A stretch of DNA of 64,000 nucleotides from Aestuariibius violaceus (GTDB taxonomy: Bacteria > Pseudomonadota > Alphaproteobacteria > Rhodobacterales > Rhodobacteraceae). The stretch spans positions 124,001 to 188,000 of the forward strand of contig NZ_JBFONT020000002.1 of NCBI RefSeq assembly GCF_040779325.2, read 5' to 3'. Shown here in pieces: positions 40,865 to 48,786 of the stretch. Every line of letters starts with the position of its first letter. Position 1 is the first letter of the stretch. The notes below the pieces were generated by a model. The model searched no databases. It was given only the letters and a program-made list of their open reading frames with translations, and was not told where the DNA came from. A program made the translations under genes and the position numbers.

Positions 40865-42166
40865 CTAGAGCTTGCGGATCTTGAGGGTCGCGATCCGGTT
40901 CTGCTCCATCGTGACCACTTCGAACCGGAAGCCGTGAAAGGAAAACACCTGTCCGGCGCTCGGGATGATCTGCGCCTCGTGGATGACGAGGCCCGCGACG
41001 GTGTTGGCCTCTTCATCAGGCAGGTTCCATTCGTTCGCGCGGTTGAGGTCGCGGATCGTCATGCTGCCGTCGACGAGGAAGGCACCGTCGTCGCCCTTGG
41101 CGATGGGCAGACCCTCGCCGGTGTCGAATTCGTCGGTGATCTCTCCCACGATCTCTTCGAGGATGTCTTCGAGCGTGATGAGGCCCTGGAGTGTGCCGTA
41201 TTCATCGACGACGAGGGCGAAGTGGCTGTGACGCCGCAGGAACTGGCGCATCTGGTCGTCGAGCGTCGTCGTCTCGGGGATGAAGTAAGGGGGCATCGCG
41301 ACCTCCATCACCTCGAACGCGGCGAGGTCGGTGGCGACGCTTTCGGGCGTTCCGCGGTGCTGGTAGATCGCGCGCAGAAGCTCCTTTGCGTGGACGATGC
41401 CGACGATGTTCTCCTGATCGCCCTTGAAGAGTGGCAGGCGGGTGTAGGGGCTTTCGAGGCACTGGCGCAGGATTTCGTCCGGCGAGGCCTCGCTGTCGAT
41501 CATCTCGATCCCCGAGCGGTGGAGCATGATCTCCTCGACCGTGCGTTCAGAGAGGTCGAGGGCGCCGAGGATGCGGTCGCGATCCTCTTTCTCGACCACA
41601 CCTTCGGAGCGGCCGAGCTGGAGGGCGCCTTCGATTTCTTCCCGGATGGCGAGGATGTGGCTGTCGGGGTCGATACGGACGCCGAAGATGCGCAGGACCC
41701 CGCGCACCAGCCAGCGGACGGCGGAGACGACGGGGGAGAAGACCGTGACGACGATGGAGATGGGCCGCGCGACGGCGGAGGCGGCCTTTTCGGCGTTGGT
41801 GATCGCGTAGGTCTTGGGCAGCACCTCGGCAAAGATCAGGACGAGGAGCGTCATGACGAGGGTCGCGAGCGCCACCCCGGATTCGCCGAAGGCGCGGGTG
41901 AAGAGGGCGGTGGCGAGCGAGGTGGCGAGGATGTTGACCAGGTTGTTGCCGAGCAGGACCGAGCCGATCAGGCGTTCGCTGTCCTCGGTCACGCGCAGGG
42001 CGCGCGATGCCCCGCGCGAGCCGCGGTCGGCCTGGGCGCGCAGCTTGCCGCGGGAGGCGGCGGTCAGCGCGGTTTCGGAGCCGGAGAAGAAGCCCGACAG
42101 GATCAGCAGGAAGAATATAGCGCCAGCTGTGATCCAGAAGGCGGCGTCGGCGACGGGGGCGTCCAT
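40865..42166 (-). CDS. CorB/HlyC-type transporter with CBS domains
   Basis: A 433-residue membrane protein: DUF21/CNNM domain with about four membrane segments (about 10-150, SGFFSGSETALTAASR at the start), two CBS domains (about 205-330) and a C-terminal CorC_HlyC domain (about 345-430, FDTGEG... with the DGSMTIRDLN motif). This architecture matches CorB/YfjD magnesium and cobalt efflux proteins. The stop of xerD lies 10 bp upstream on the same strand, so they may be co-transcribed. Ion specificity is inferred. Confidence 0.88.
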   Translation of the reverse strand: MDAPVADAAFWITAGAIFFLLILSGFFSGSETALTAASRGKLRAQADRGSRGASRALRVTEDSERLIGSVLLGNNLVNILATSLATALFTRAFGESGVALATLVMTLLVLIFAEVLPKTYAITNAEKAASAVARPISIVVTVFSPVVSAVRWLVRGVLRIFGVRIDPDSHILAIREEIEGALQLGRSEGVVEKEDRDRILGALDLSERTVEEIMLHRSGIEMIDSEASPDEILRQCLESPYTRLPLFKGDQENIVGIVHAKELLRAIYQHRGTPESVATDLAAFEVMEVAMPPYFIPETTTLDDQMRQFLRRHSHFALVVDEYGTLQGLITLEDILEEIVGEITDEFDTGEGLPIAKGDDGAFLVDGSMTIRDLNRANEWNLPDEEANTVAGLVIHEAQIIPSAGQVFSFHGFRFEVVTMEQNRIATLKIRKL

Positions 42167-42175
42167 GGGTCTCTC

Positions 42176-43162
42176 TTACGTTTCGTTTGCCTGCTTATCT
42201 GCGCGATTGCCCGCCTCTATCAAGGGCTTGCTGAGCGGGTGGTGGTCGAGGACGAGGTCGCGCAGGCGGGCGTCGAGGACGTGGGTGTAGATCTCGGTCG
42301 TCGAGACGTCGGAATGGCCGAGGAAGGTCTGGATCGTTCTGAGGTCGGCGCCGCGGCCCAGCAGGTGGGTCGCGAAGGCGTGGCGAACGACATGGGGGCT
42401 GACCTTGGCGGGCGGGATGCCGGCGGTGACGGCGAGGTCTTTCAGGATGCCGTGGAGGCGCTGGCGGGTCAGGTGGCCTTTGCCGCGGCCGGAGGGGAAG
42501 AGGTGGGGTGCGGGCGGGCGGCGGTCCTGGCGGGTCTTGTCCTCTTCACGCTCACGGTGGGTGAGCCAGGCCGCGAGCGCTGCGCGGGCGGGCGGTGAGA
42601 GGGGGACCATGCGATCCTTGTCGCCCTTGCCGCGGATGAGGAGCATCTTCGGGTCGCCCTTGGCCGCCGCCATGGTCAGCGAGACAAGTTCGGTGACGCG
42701 CATGCCGGTTGCGTAAAGCAGTTCGAGGAGACAGGTGTTTCGGAGGCGGTCCGTTTCCGTCCGGCCGGTGGTGCGGGCGGCGGCGAGCAGGCGGTCGACG
42801 TCGTCTTCGGTCAGCGTCTTCGGCAGGCGTTTCGACTGGCCGGGGCCGGAGATGTCGACGGCGGGATTGTCGTCGCGCAGACCTTCCTCGACCGCGAAAC
42901 GGTAGAGCTGCCGGATGGAGGAGAGGCGACGCGCGCGGGTGGCTTTGGAGAGGCCGGAGGCCTCGCAGTCGATCAGATAGTCGGTGATCGTCTGGGTGGT
43001 GGCCGTTTGAAGGTCGTCTTTCCGCCGGTCGAGCCAGGCTGCGAAATCGCGCAGGTCCCGGCCGTAGGCGAGGAGCGTGTTTCGGGAGGCCCCAAGCTCG
43101 GCCGCTTGAGCGTCGAGGAAGACCGATATCCAGCTGTCCGCGCTGTGCCGGGTGGAGGTCAC
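42176..43162 (-). CDS. xerD: Tyrosine recombinase XerD
   Basis: A 328-residue site-specific recombinase that resolves chromosome dimers at dif together with XerC and FtsK. The N-terminal SAM-like domain (about 10-100) is followed by the catalytic domain with Arg in YATGMRVTELVSL, the H-x-x-R motif in SPHVVRHAFATHLL, the second His in FLGHSDVSTT and the nucleophilic Tyr in EIYTHV. All active residues are present. A ~15-residue Arg-rich insertion (DKTRQDRRPP) lies before the C-terminal motifs. Its ATG overlaps the stop of the gene before it (4 bp). Confidence 0.9.
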   Translation of the reverse strand: MTSTRHSADSWISVFLDAQAAELGASRNTLLAYGRDLRDFAAWLDRRKDDLQTATTQTITDYLIDCEASGLSKATRARRLSSIRQLYRFAVEEGLRDDNPAVDISGPGQSKRLPKTLTEDDVDRLLAAARTTGRTETDRLRNTCLLELLYATGMRVTELVSLTMAAAKGDPKMLLIRGKGDKDRMVPLSPPARAALAAWLTHREREEDKTRQDRRPPAPHLFPSGRGKGHLTRQRLHGILKDLAVTAGIPPAKVSPHVVRHAFATHLLGRGADLRTIQTFLGHSDVSTTEIYTHVLDARLRDLVLDHHPLSKPLIEAGNRADKQANET

Positions 43163-44694
43163 ACCGGCTGCCGCAGGATGAGGAGCTGGAGCGCGGATTG
43201 GCGGGCAATGTCTTCCAGCCCGACATAGAGGAGCGTGGCAAGCCCATCGGTGACCTTCTGTGGATCACCGGTGCGGCCGTCCTCCATCAGGCTGATCGTG
43301 TGGAGGAGCGCCTCGCCCAGCTTGCCGGCATCAGCGAGCTGGGTGAGCTCTGCGGGGGCCGCGCTGCCGCTGAAGGCATCCGCGATTGCACGGGCCAGCG
43401 GGTCGGTTGGGGTGTTGACGTCCGACAATCGACCACGGGCGATGGCCTGCAGGAACGGATCGGCGGCTGCCGCAGCACCGCCCGGACGGACGGCAAGTTC
43501 GTAATCTGTGCCGAGAAGAGCGATCTCGCCTGCGATGTCGGCGGCCGGGCCGGTCAGGCCGACCTCGGAAAGCGGCGCGCCATATTGCCGGGCGAAGGCG
43601 AAGGAAGCGCCGATTTCGCCCATCGCCTCCCAGGCGGGTGGGAGAGTTTGCGCGATCGCGTCTGCGTCTTCCTCCTTGAGCGCCTTTTCGAACGCCTGGA
43701 ACGCGGCGACCCGGTCCCAGACGCCGCCCGAGGCGGCGGGGCGGCGGCTTTGATAGGTGCCGAAGAAGCGGTTGGGGGCAATCGCGCCGGCCTGGATCAG
43801 ACGCTCTGCCGCGGCAAGCTGGGGGCGCCAGCCGTTCGTGGCGCGCAGGTCTGCCGCGACGAAGGCGCGGGGCAGGTCGGTGGTGTCGAGCGCCTCGCCG
43901 ATCGCCTCGTAGAGACGGAAGGTGAGCGGCGTGGGACGCGCGGGGCGGGGCAGGGGGTCACTGATTTCGGCCAGGTCGGGGTCGAGGAAGCGGGCGAGCA
44001 GGTCGTCCTCTTCCGCGGTCAGATCGCCGATGGCGCGCCCGCTGTTGAGCGTCAGCGCGGCGGCGGGCCAGTCGCCGCTGCGGGCGAGGCAGAAGACGCG
44101 CGCTTCGATCGTGGGGGCCAGATCGGGCGTTTCGAGGAGGATGCGGCAGGCGCTGTCTTCGGTTCCGTTCAGCAGGGCCACATCGAAGAGGCGGCGGAAG
44201 GTGCGCGGGTCGGGCTCTGGCACGCCGTCGAGGAGCGCCTGGGCCGGTTCGAGCGCGCCGATATCGAGCAGCTTGTCGACGCGCGCGAGGAAGAAGCGGG
44301 CGTTGGGGCCGGAGCCAAGCGGCGGGTCGGCCTCGGCCAGCAGCAGCGTCTGGAGCAGGCCCTGCATCGCCGGAAGCGCCTCAACCGGCTGGGCCGTGAC
44401 GAGACGGCTGAGCGTGGCGGGATCGCTGGCCGCCCAGAGCGAGCGGGGCAGGCCGGACTGCGCGGACGACAGGAGGCCGACGCTGTCGGCCGACGGCGCG
44501 TCGAGCGGCGTGACCTCGATCGGGGAGACGGCGATCGCCGAGGCCGGCGGCGGCTCGAGCGGGAGCGGCTGGGCAAGCCCCATGGTTTCGACGCTTTCGC
44601 TCAGCCAGTCGATCGCGGAAAGCGGCGCCCCTTCCTGTTGCGCGGAAGCGACGCTCGCGGCTGATCCGAGTGTCAAAGCGAGGAGTGTACGCAT
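43159..44694 (-). CDS. Large exported helical protein, unknown function
   Basis: A 511-residue protein with a signal peptide (TLLALTLGSAASVASAQQ). After a Pro-rich linker the body is made of Ala/Leu-rich helical hairpins reminiscent of TPR-like repeats, with no catalytic signature. Cys pairs (SACRILLETPD and VFCLARSG) could form a disulfide. It is coupled to xerD downstream and preceded by a 50-residue membrane protein. A periplasmic scaffold or envelope role is a guess. Confidence 0.7.
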   Translation of the reverse strand: MRTLLALTLGSAASVASAQQEGAPLSAIDWLSESVETMGLAQPLPLEPPPASAIAVSPIEVTPLDAPSADSVGLLSSAQSGLPRSLWAASDPATLSRLVTAQPVEALPAMQGLLQTLLLAEADPPLGSGPNARFFLARVDKLLDIGALEPAQALLDGVPEPDPRTFRRLFDVALLNGTEDSACRILLETPDLAPTIEARVFCLARSGDWPAAALTLNSGRAIGDLTAEEDDLLARFLDPDLAEISDPLPRPARPTPLTFRLYEAIGEALDTTDLPRAFVAADLRATNGWRPQLAAAERLIQAGAIAPNRFFGTYQSRRPAASGGVWDRVAAFQAFEKALKEEDADAIAQTLPPAWEAMGEIGASFAFARQYGAPLSEVGLTGPAADIAGEIALLGTDYELAVRPGGAAAAADPFLQAIARGRLSDVNTPTDPLARAIADAFSGSAAPAELTQLADAGKLGEALLHTISLMEDGRTGDPQKVTDGLATLLYVGLEDIARQSALQLLILRQPV

Positions 44695-44701
44695 GGAAAT
44701 C

Positions 44702-44854
44702 CTATTCCAGATCGAGCGTGACCGGCTCGCTGACCTCTTCGCTGGGTGCCACGAAATCCTCGGGCGTCACGATCGGGCCGATATAGGCATAGCCAATGAA
44801 CACAACGGCCCCCAGGATCAGGAGGTACAGTAAGAACTTGATCAGACGCCACAT
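44702..44854 (-). CDS. 50-residue single-pass membrane protein
   Basis: Too short for usual gene calling but clear: MWRLIKFLLYLLILGAVVF is a single transmembrane helix, followed by a short acidic tail ending EPVTLDLE. It begins at ATG 44854 and stops 7 bp before the next gene start on the same strand. Small proteins of this type are, in my experience, conserved beside roseobacter shikimate genes. It probably anchors or modifies a membrane complex; function unknown. Confidence 0.75.
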   Translation of the reverse strand: MWRLIKFLLYLLILGAVVFIGYAYIGPIVTPEDFVAPSEEVSEPVTLDLE

Positions 44855-44974
44855 TTTCGCGACCTTCGACTGCTCGATCTTCTTTTGCGCACCTTATATA
44901 TGGCCTTATCGGCAAGATCACGCCATGGAAGATCGGATTTTTGCATTAGGCGGTGGCGCGCCGACCGGGGAAAC

Positions 44975-45520
44975 GTGGGACAGGCACTGCTCAAGACCGT
45001 AGCCCTTGTGGGCATGATGGGGTCGGGCAAGACGGCGATTGGCCGGTCTTTGGCCGCCCGTCTGGACGTGCCGTTCCTGGACACGGATGCCGCGATGGAA
45101 GAGGCGGCGCAGGCCACGGTTCCGGAGATCTTCGAGCGGGACGGGGAGGCGTTTTTCCGGGCCCGGGAGGCGGAGGTGATCGAGCGGCTGCTGGACGGGC
45201 CGCCCGCGATCCTGTCGACCGGGGGCGGGGCGTTCCTGGCAGAGCGGAACCGGCGGGCGATTTCGGCGAAGGGACTTTCGGTGTGGCTGAAGGCGGATCT
45301 GGATCTGCTGTGGGAGCGGGTGCGGCACAAGGATACGCGACCGCTTCTGCGGGTGGCCGATCCACGCGGGAGGCTGGCGAGCCTTCTGGCCGCGCGGGAG
45401 GAGCATTATGCGCAGGCCGATCTGGTCGTGGAGGCGGACCCTGATTTTTCGATCAGCGACATGACGGACCGGGTTTTGGCTGCCATCCGCGCGCATCCCG
45501 GCATATTGGAGGCGGCATGA
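44975..45520 (+). CDS. aroK: Shikimate kinase
   Basis: A 181-residue kinase that phosphorylates shikimate in aromatic amino acid synthesis. Walker A is GMMGSGKT (about 14-21), followed by the shikimate-binding LDTDAAMEE, Arg of FFRAREAEV, and STGGGAFL. The start is taken as GTG 44975, because family members begin shortly before the P-loop; an ATG at 44885 would add 30 unrelated residues. Its stop overlaps the aroB ATG (ATGA). Confidence 0.93.
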   Translation: MGQALLKTVALVGMMGSGKTAIGRSLAARLDVPFLDTDAAMEEAAQATVPEIFERDGEAFFRAREAEVIERLLDGPPAILSTGGGAFLAERNRRAISAKGLSVWLKADLDLLWERVRHKDTRPLLRVADPRGRLASLLAAREEHYAQADLVVEADPDFSISDMTDRVLAAIRAHPGILEAA

Positions 45521-46644
45521 GCCTTCCTGTTCACGACCGCGTCCATGTGGACCTGCACGGCCGCGCCTATCACATTCTGATCGGGCCGGGTCTGCTGGGA
45601 TCTGCTGGCGAGGCGATTGGCCCGCTTCTGGCGCGCCGCCGGGTCGCGGTGGTGACGGACGAGGCGGTGGCGGAGGCGCAGCTTGAGGTGCTTCTGGCGG
45701 GTCTGGCGGCAGGCGGGATCGAGGCCGATGTGCTGAGGCTACCGCCCGGCGAGCAGACGAAGGGCTGGGCGGAACTGACGCGGACGGTGGAGTGGCTGCT
45801 GGACCGGAAGGTGGAGCGGCGCGATGTCGTCATCGCCCTGGGCGGGGGGGTGATCGGGGATCTGGTGGGGTTTGCCGCCGCGATCCTGCGGCGGGGCGTG
45901 CGCTTCGTGCAGATCCCGACGAGCCTGCTGGCGCAGGTCGACAGCTCTGTCGGCGGGAAGACGGGGATCAATTCGCGCCATGGGAAGAACCTGATCGGCG
46001 CGTTCCATCAGCCCTCGCTGGTGCTGGCCGATACGCAGAGCCTTGCGACGCTGCCCGACCGGCAGATGCGGGCGGGTTATGGGGAGGTCGTGAAATACGG
46101 GCTGCTGGGCAATGCGGAGTTCTTCGGCTGGCTGGAACAGAACGGTGCGGCGGTGCTGGCGCGGGAGCCGGCGGCGCTGCGCCATGCGGTGCGGGTGTCC
46201 TGCGAGATGAAGGCGGGGATCGTGCGCCGGGACGAACGGGAAGAGGGGGAGCGCGCGCTTCTCAATCTGGGGCATACGTTCTGTCATGCGCTGGAGGCGG
46301 CGACGGGCTATTCGGATCGGCTGCTGCACGGGGAGGGGGTCGCGATCGGCTGTGCGTTGGCCTTCGATCTGTCGGCCCGGCTGGGGCGGTGCCCGCAGGA
46401 GGACCCGAGCCGGGTGGCCGCGCATCTGGCGGCGCTTGGCCTGAAATCCTCGCTTGCCGATATCGCGGGGGACTTGCCGGATGCGGACGGGCTGCTCGAC
46501 CTGATGGCGCAGGACAAGAAGGTCGTCGATGGCAAGCTGCGGTTCATCCTCGCCGACGGGATCGGCGAGGCGGTGATCGCCGGCGACGTTCCGCCGGCGA
46601 TGGTACGTGATCTTCTGTCGGACGCGCTGGCCGCGCGGCCTTAG
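45517..46644 (+). CDS. aroB: 3-dehydroquinate synthase
   Basis: A 375-residue NAD- and zinc-dependent enzyme converting DAHP to 3-dehydroquinate. Diagnostic stretches include ALGGGVIGDLVGFAAA (about 108-123), QIPTSLLAQVDSSVGGKTG (about 130-148), NLIGAFHQP and LNLGHTFCHALE with a zinc-binding His. It is coupled to aroK by a 4-bp overlap. Its 3' end overlaps the convergent ssb gene by 4 bp. Confidence 0.96.
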   Translation: MSLPVHDRVHVDLHGRAYHILIGPGLLGSAGEAIGPLLARRRVAVVTDEAVAEAQLEVLLAGLAAGGIEADVLRLPPGEQTKGWAELTRTVEWLLDRKVERRDVVIALGGGVIGDLVGFAAAILRRGVRFVQIPTSLLAQVDSSVGGKTGINSRHGKNLIGAFHQPSLVLADTQSLATLPDRQMRAGYGEVVKYGLLGNAEFFGWLEQNGAAVLAREPAALRHAVRVSCEMKAGIVRRDEREEGERALLNLGHTFCHALEAATGYSDRLLHGEGVAIGCALAFDLSARLGRCPQEDPSRVAAHLAALGLKSSLADIAGDLPDADGLLDLMAQDKKVVDGKLRFILADGIGEAVIAGDVPPAMVRDLLSDALAARP

Positions 46645-47129
46645 AAAGGGATCTCGTCGTCCAGGTCGCTGCCTGCCGGGGCCTGGTCGCCATACCCGCC
46701 ACTGCTTTGTCCACCGCCATAGCCGCCAGACGATGACTGGCCGCCGCCGTAATCCCCGCCGCCGCCGCCGCCTTCGCCGCGGCCGTCGAGCATCGTCAGC
46801 TCGCCCTTGTAGGGGCGCAGCACGACCTCGGTCGAGTAGCGGTCGGCGCCGGACTGGTCCTGCCATTTGCGCGTCTCGAGCTGGCCCTCGATATACACCT
46901 TGGAGCCCTTCTTCAGGTACTGCTCGGCCACGCGCGCCAGCGGTTCGGAGAAGATGGCGACGGAGTGCCACTCGGTCCGCTCGCGCCGTTCGCCGGTGTT
47001 GCGGTCCTTCCAGGTTTCCGAGGTCGCGATCCGCAGATTGACGACCTTGCCGCCGTTCTGGAACGTGCGCACCTCCGGATCGCGGCCGAGATTGCCGATG
47101 ATAATGACTTTGTTGACGGATCCGGCCAT
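46641..47129 (-). CDS. ssb: Single-stranded DNA-binding protein
   Basis: A 162-residue OB-fold protein. It starts MAGSVNKVIIIGNLGRDPE, contains the aromatic single-strand contact region TEWHSVAIF and LYxEGQLETRKWQD-like strand, a Gly/Ser-rich flexible linker (about 113-150), and the acidic C-terminal tip DLDDEIPF that recruits repair and replication partners. The start at 47129 is preceded by a GGGGGAG ribosome-binding site. It is convergent with aroB and diverges from the lytic transglycosylase gene. Confidence 0.96.
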   Translation of the reverse strand: MAGSVNKVIIIGNLGRDPEVRTFQNGGKVVNLRIATSETWKDRNTGERRERTEWHSVAIFSEPLARVAEQYLKKGSKVYIEGQLETRKWQDQSGADRYSTEVVLRPYKGELTMLDGRGEGGGGGGDYGGGQSSSGGYGGGQSSGGYGDQAPAGSDLDDEIPF

Positions 47130-47292
47130 CGGAGGCTCCCCCTTCATTCTTCGAATCTGCTCACCTTGGAGCGCGACCTTACATGATGCGAACATCGTTA
47201 ACAGACCCCTAAGGCGGGCGCTTGGGGGTTTTCGCCCTCGCCAAAGGCGGTATAGTCCCGCGCAGTTCGGGACGGGGCGGAGTTTTTCGGGA

Positions 47293-47880
47293 ATGCATTT
47301 GAGGACAGTGATGGTCGCAGCCGTTTTGGCGATCTTTGCGACCGATGCCATTGCGCAGCAGGTGTCTACGCGGTCGCGGACGGCGTTGTTCAAATCCCAG
47401 ACATCAGTATTGGACGGGCGGGCGGCGCAGCAATATTCGAATTCGGTGCGTTTGCAGCCGCCGCGGGTGGACATCCCCTATGGTGGGCAAAGCAACGTTG
47501 CCTATTCGGGGCGGTATCGCGGCCAATACCTCGACATGGCGCGGGCTGCGGCACGGCGGCACGGGATCCCGGAGGATCTGTTCGCGCGGCTGGTCCAGCA
47601 GGAAAGCAACTGGAATCCGCGGGCGCGGTCGCACAAGGGCGCGATGGGGCTGGCGCAGCTGATGCCCGCTACGGCGCGCTATCTGCGGGTCGATCCGAAC
47701 GATCCGGCGCAGAACCTTGATGGCGGGGCGCGCTATCTGGCCGAGCAATACCGGACCTTCGGGTCGTGGCGGCTGGCGCTGGCTGCCTATAATGCCGGGC
47801 CCGCGGCGGTACAGCGGCACAATGGAGTGCCGCCTTACCGCGAGACGCAGAATTACGTGCGCATCATCCTCGGCAGTTAA
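47293..47880 (+). CDS. Lytic transglycosylase, SLT family
   Basis: A 195-residue exported muramidase-like enzyme. The signal peptide (VMVAAVLAIFATDAIAQQ) is followed by the SLT domain with the catalytic Glu in LVQQESNWNPRARSHKGAMG, and the family motifs GLAQLMPATAR and LALAAYNAGP. It cleaves peptidoglycan glycan strands to give anhydro-muropeptides. Its 3' end overlaps the convergent DUF1206 gene by 4 bp. Confidence 0.9.
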   Translation: MHLRTVMVAAVLAIFATDAIAQQVSTRSRTALFKSQTSVLDGRAAQQYSNSVRLQPPRVDIPYGGQSNVAYSGRYRGQYLDMARAAARRHGIPEDLFARLVQQESNWNPRARSHKGAMGLAQLMPATARYLRVDPNDPAQNLDGGARYLAEQYRTFGSWRLALAAYNAGPAAVQRHNGVPPYRETQNYVRIILGS

Positions 47881-48728
47881 GCTGACTGAGCGTGGGCCTT
47901 GGCCTTGCTCGCGAGACTTTGGATGTCGTCGCCCGCGGCCTTCGGGACGATCCGGTAGGCGGCGTTGACGAAGCAGAAGAGCGAGAAGCCTGCGAGGCCG
48001 ACGCAGAGGATCGTCACGAGGATCTGGCCGTAGATCTGTCCGGAAAGCCAGGAGAACGCCCGGTCGAGCCCGCCGGCCTGCGACGGATCGGCCTGCAGGG
48101 CGGCGACGACGAGGAAGACCCCGATGATCGTCACGGTCACGCCCTGGGCCGCGACGCCCGCCTTCAGCGCGAGGTTCCAGTTGCGGGTGAAATGGTTCGC
48201 CTCGAGCTTTTCCCGGTATTCTTCCTTGTAGGCCTTCTTGAGGTAGTAGAGCCCGGCGCCGACCGTGATGGCGCCCGCGATGCCGACGATCCAGATGCCC
48301 GCGGGGAGCGACATGACCTGACCGGTGAATTCCGCGATCTTGGAGCCGCCGCCGCTTGAGGCGGCACTCAGCATGATGGCGAAGACGGCGAAGCCGAGGG
48401 CGCCGTGGATCAGGCCGGTGACGATCTGCCCGGTGCGGGCGATGGCAGCCTTGGCGCCGGTGCCTTCATCTTCCAGATCGTAGAGGCCGCAGACCACGCG
48501 CCAGAGCATGTAGGCCAGAAGGCCGATCCCGATGGCGATAAGCGCCGCGGTGCCCCAGGCCGATTGTTCGAGCTGTGCGAGGGCCGCGCTGGTGCCCTGC
48601 GCCTCTCCGCCCTGCCAGATGGTGTAGAGCGAGATCCCGGCGACGGCGAGGTAGACCAGGCCGCGCCCGGCATAGCCCGCCTGCATCATCGGGATGGCCC
48701 ATCCGAAATCGCGATCCTGCATATGCAT
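47877..48728 (-). CDS. DUF1206 membrane protein
   Basis: A 283-residue inner-membrane protein made of three repeated DUF1206 units, each with two helices and a glycine motif: GYAGRGLVYLAVAGISLYTI (about 20-39), ARTGQIVTGLIHGALGF (about 88-104) and AGVAAQGVTVTIIGVFL (about 188-204). Function unknown. The first ATG at 48728 or the second at 48722 could start it; the second has better spacing from GGGGAG. The ribosome-binding site lies in a near-perfect hairpin (48725-48761). Confidence 0.85.
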   Translation of the reverse strand: MHMQDRDFGWAIPMMQAGYAGRGLVYLAVAGISLYTIWQGGEAQGTSAALAQLEQSAWGTAALIAIGIGLLAYMLWRVVCGLYDLEDEGTGAKAAIARTGQIVTGLIHGALGFAVFAIMLSAASSGGGSKIAEFTGQVMSLPAGIWIVGIAGAITVGAGLYYLKKAYKEEYREKLEANHFTRNWNLALKAGVAAQGVTVTIIGVFLVVAALQADPSQAGGLDRAFSWLSGQIYGQILVTILCVGLAGFSLFCFVNAAYRIVPKAAGDDIQSLASKAKAHAQSA

Positions 48729-48761
48729 TCTCCCCTCACTGACAACCTGAGGGGGGAATGC
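48725..48761 (-). promoter_or_regulatory. Hairpin sequestering the DUF1206 ribosome-binding site
   Basis: GCATTCTCCCCTCA (48725-48738) and TGAGGGGGGAATGC (48748-48761) pair at 13 of 14 positions around a 9-nt loop. On the minus strand the GAGGGGAG ribosome-binding site and the first ATG lie inside the stem. It could regulate translation or end the transcript from the transporter genes upstream. Confidence 0.65.
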
Positions 48762-48786
48762 CTTTGTCGGCCAGATCGTTCCGCCG

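Noticed and set aside
40799..42598. A 599-codon plus-strand frame
   Set aside because: Antisense to the CorB-like and xerD genes; composition is repetitive Asp/Gly/Val.
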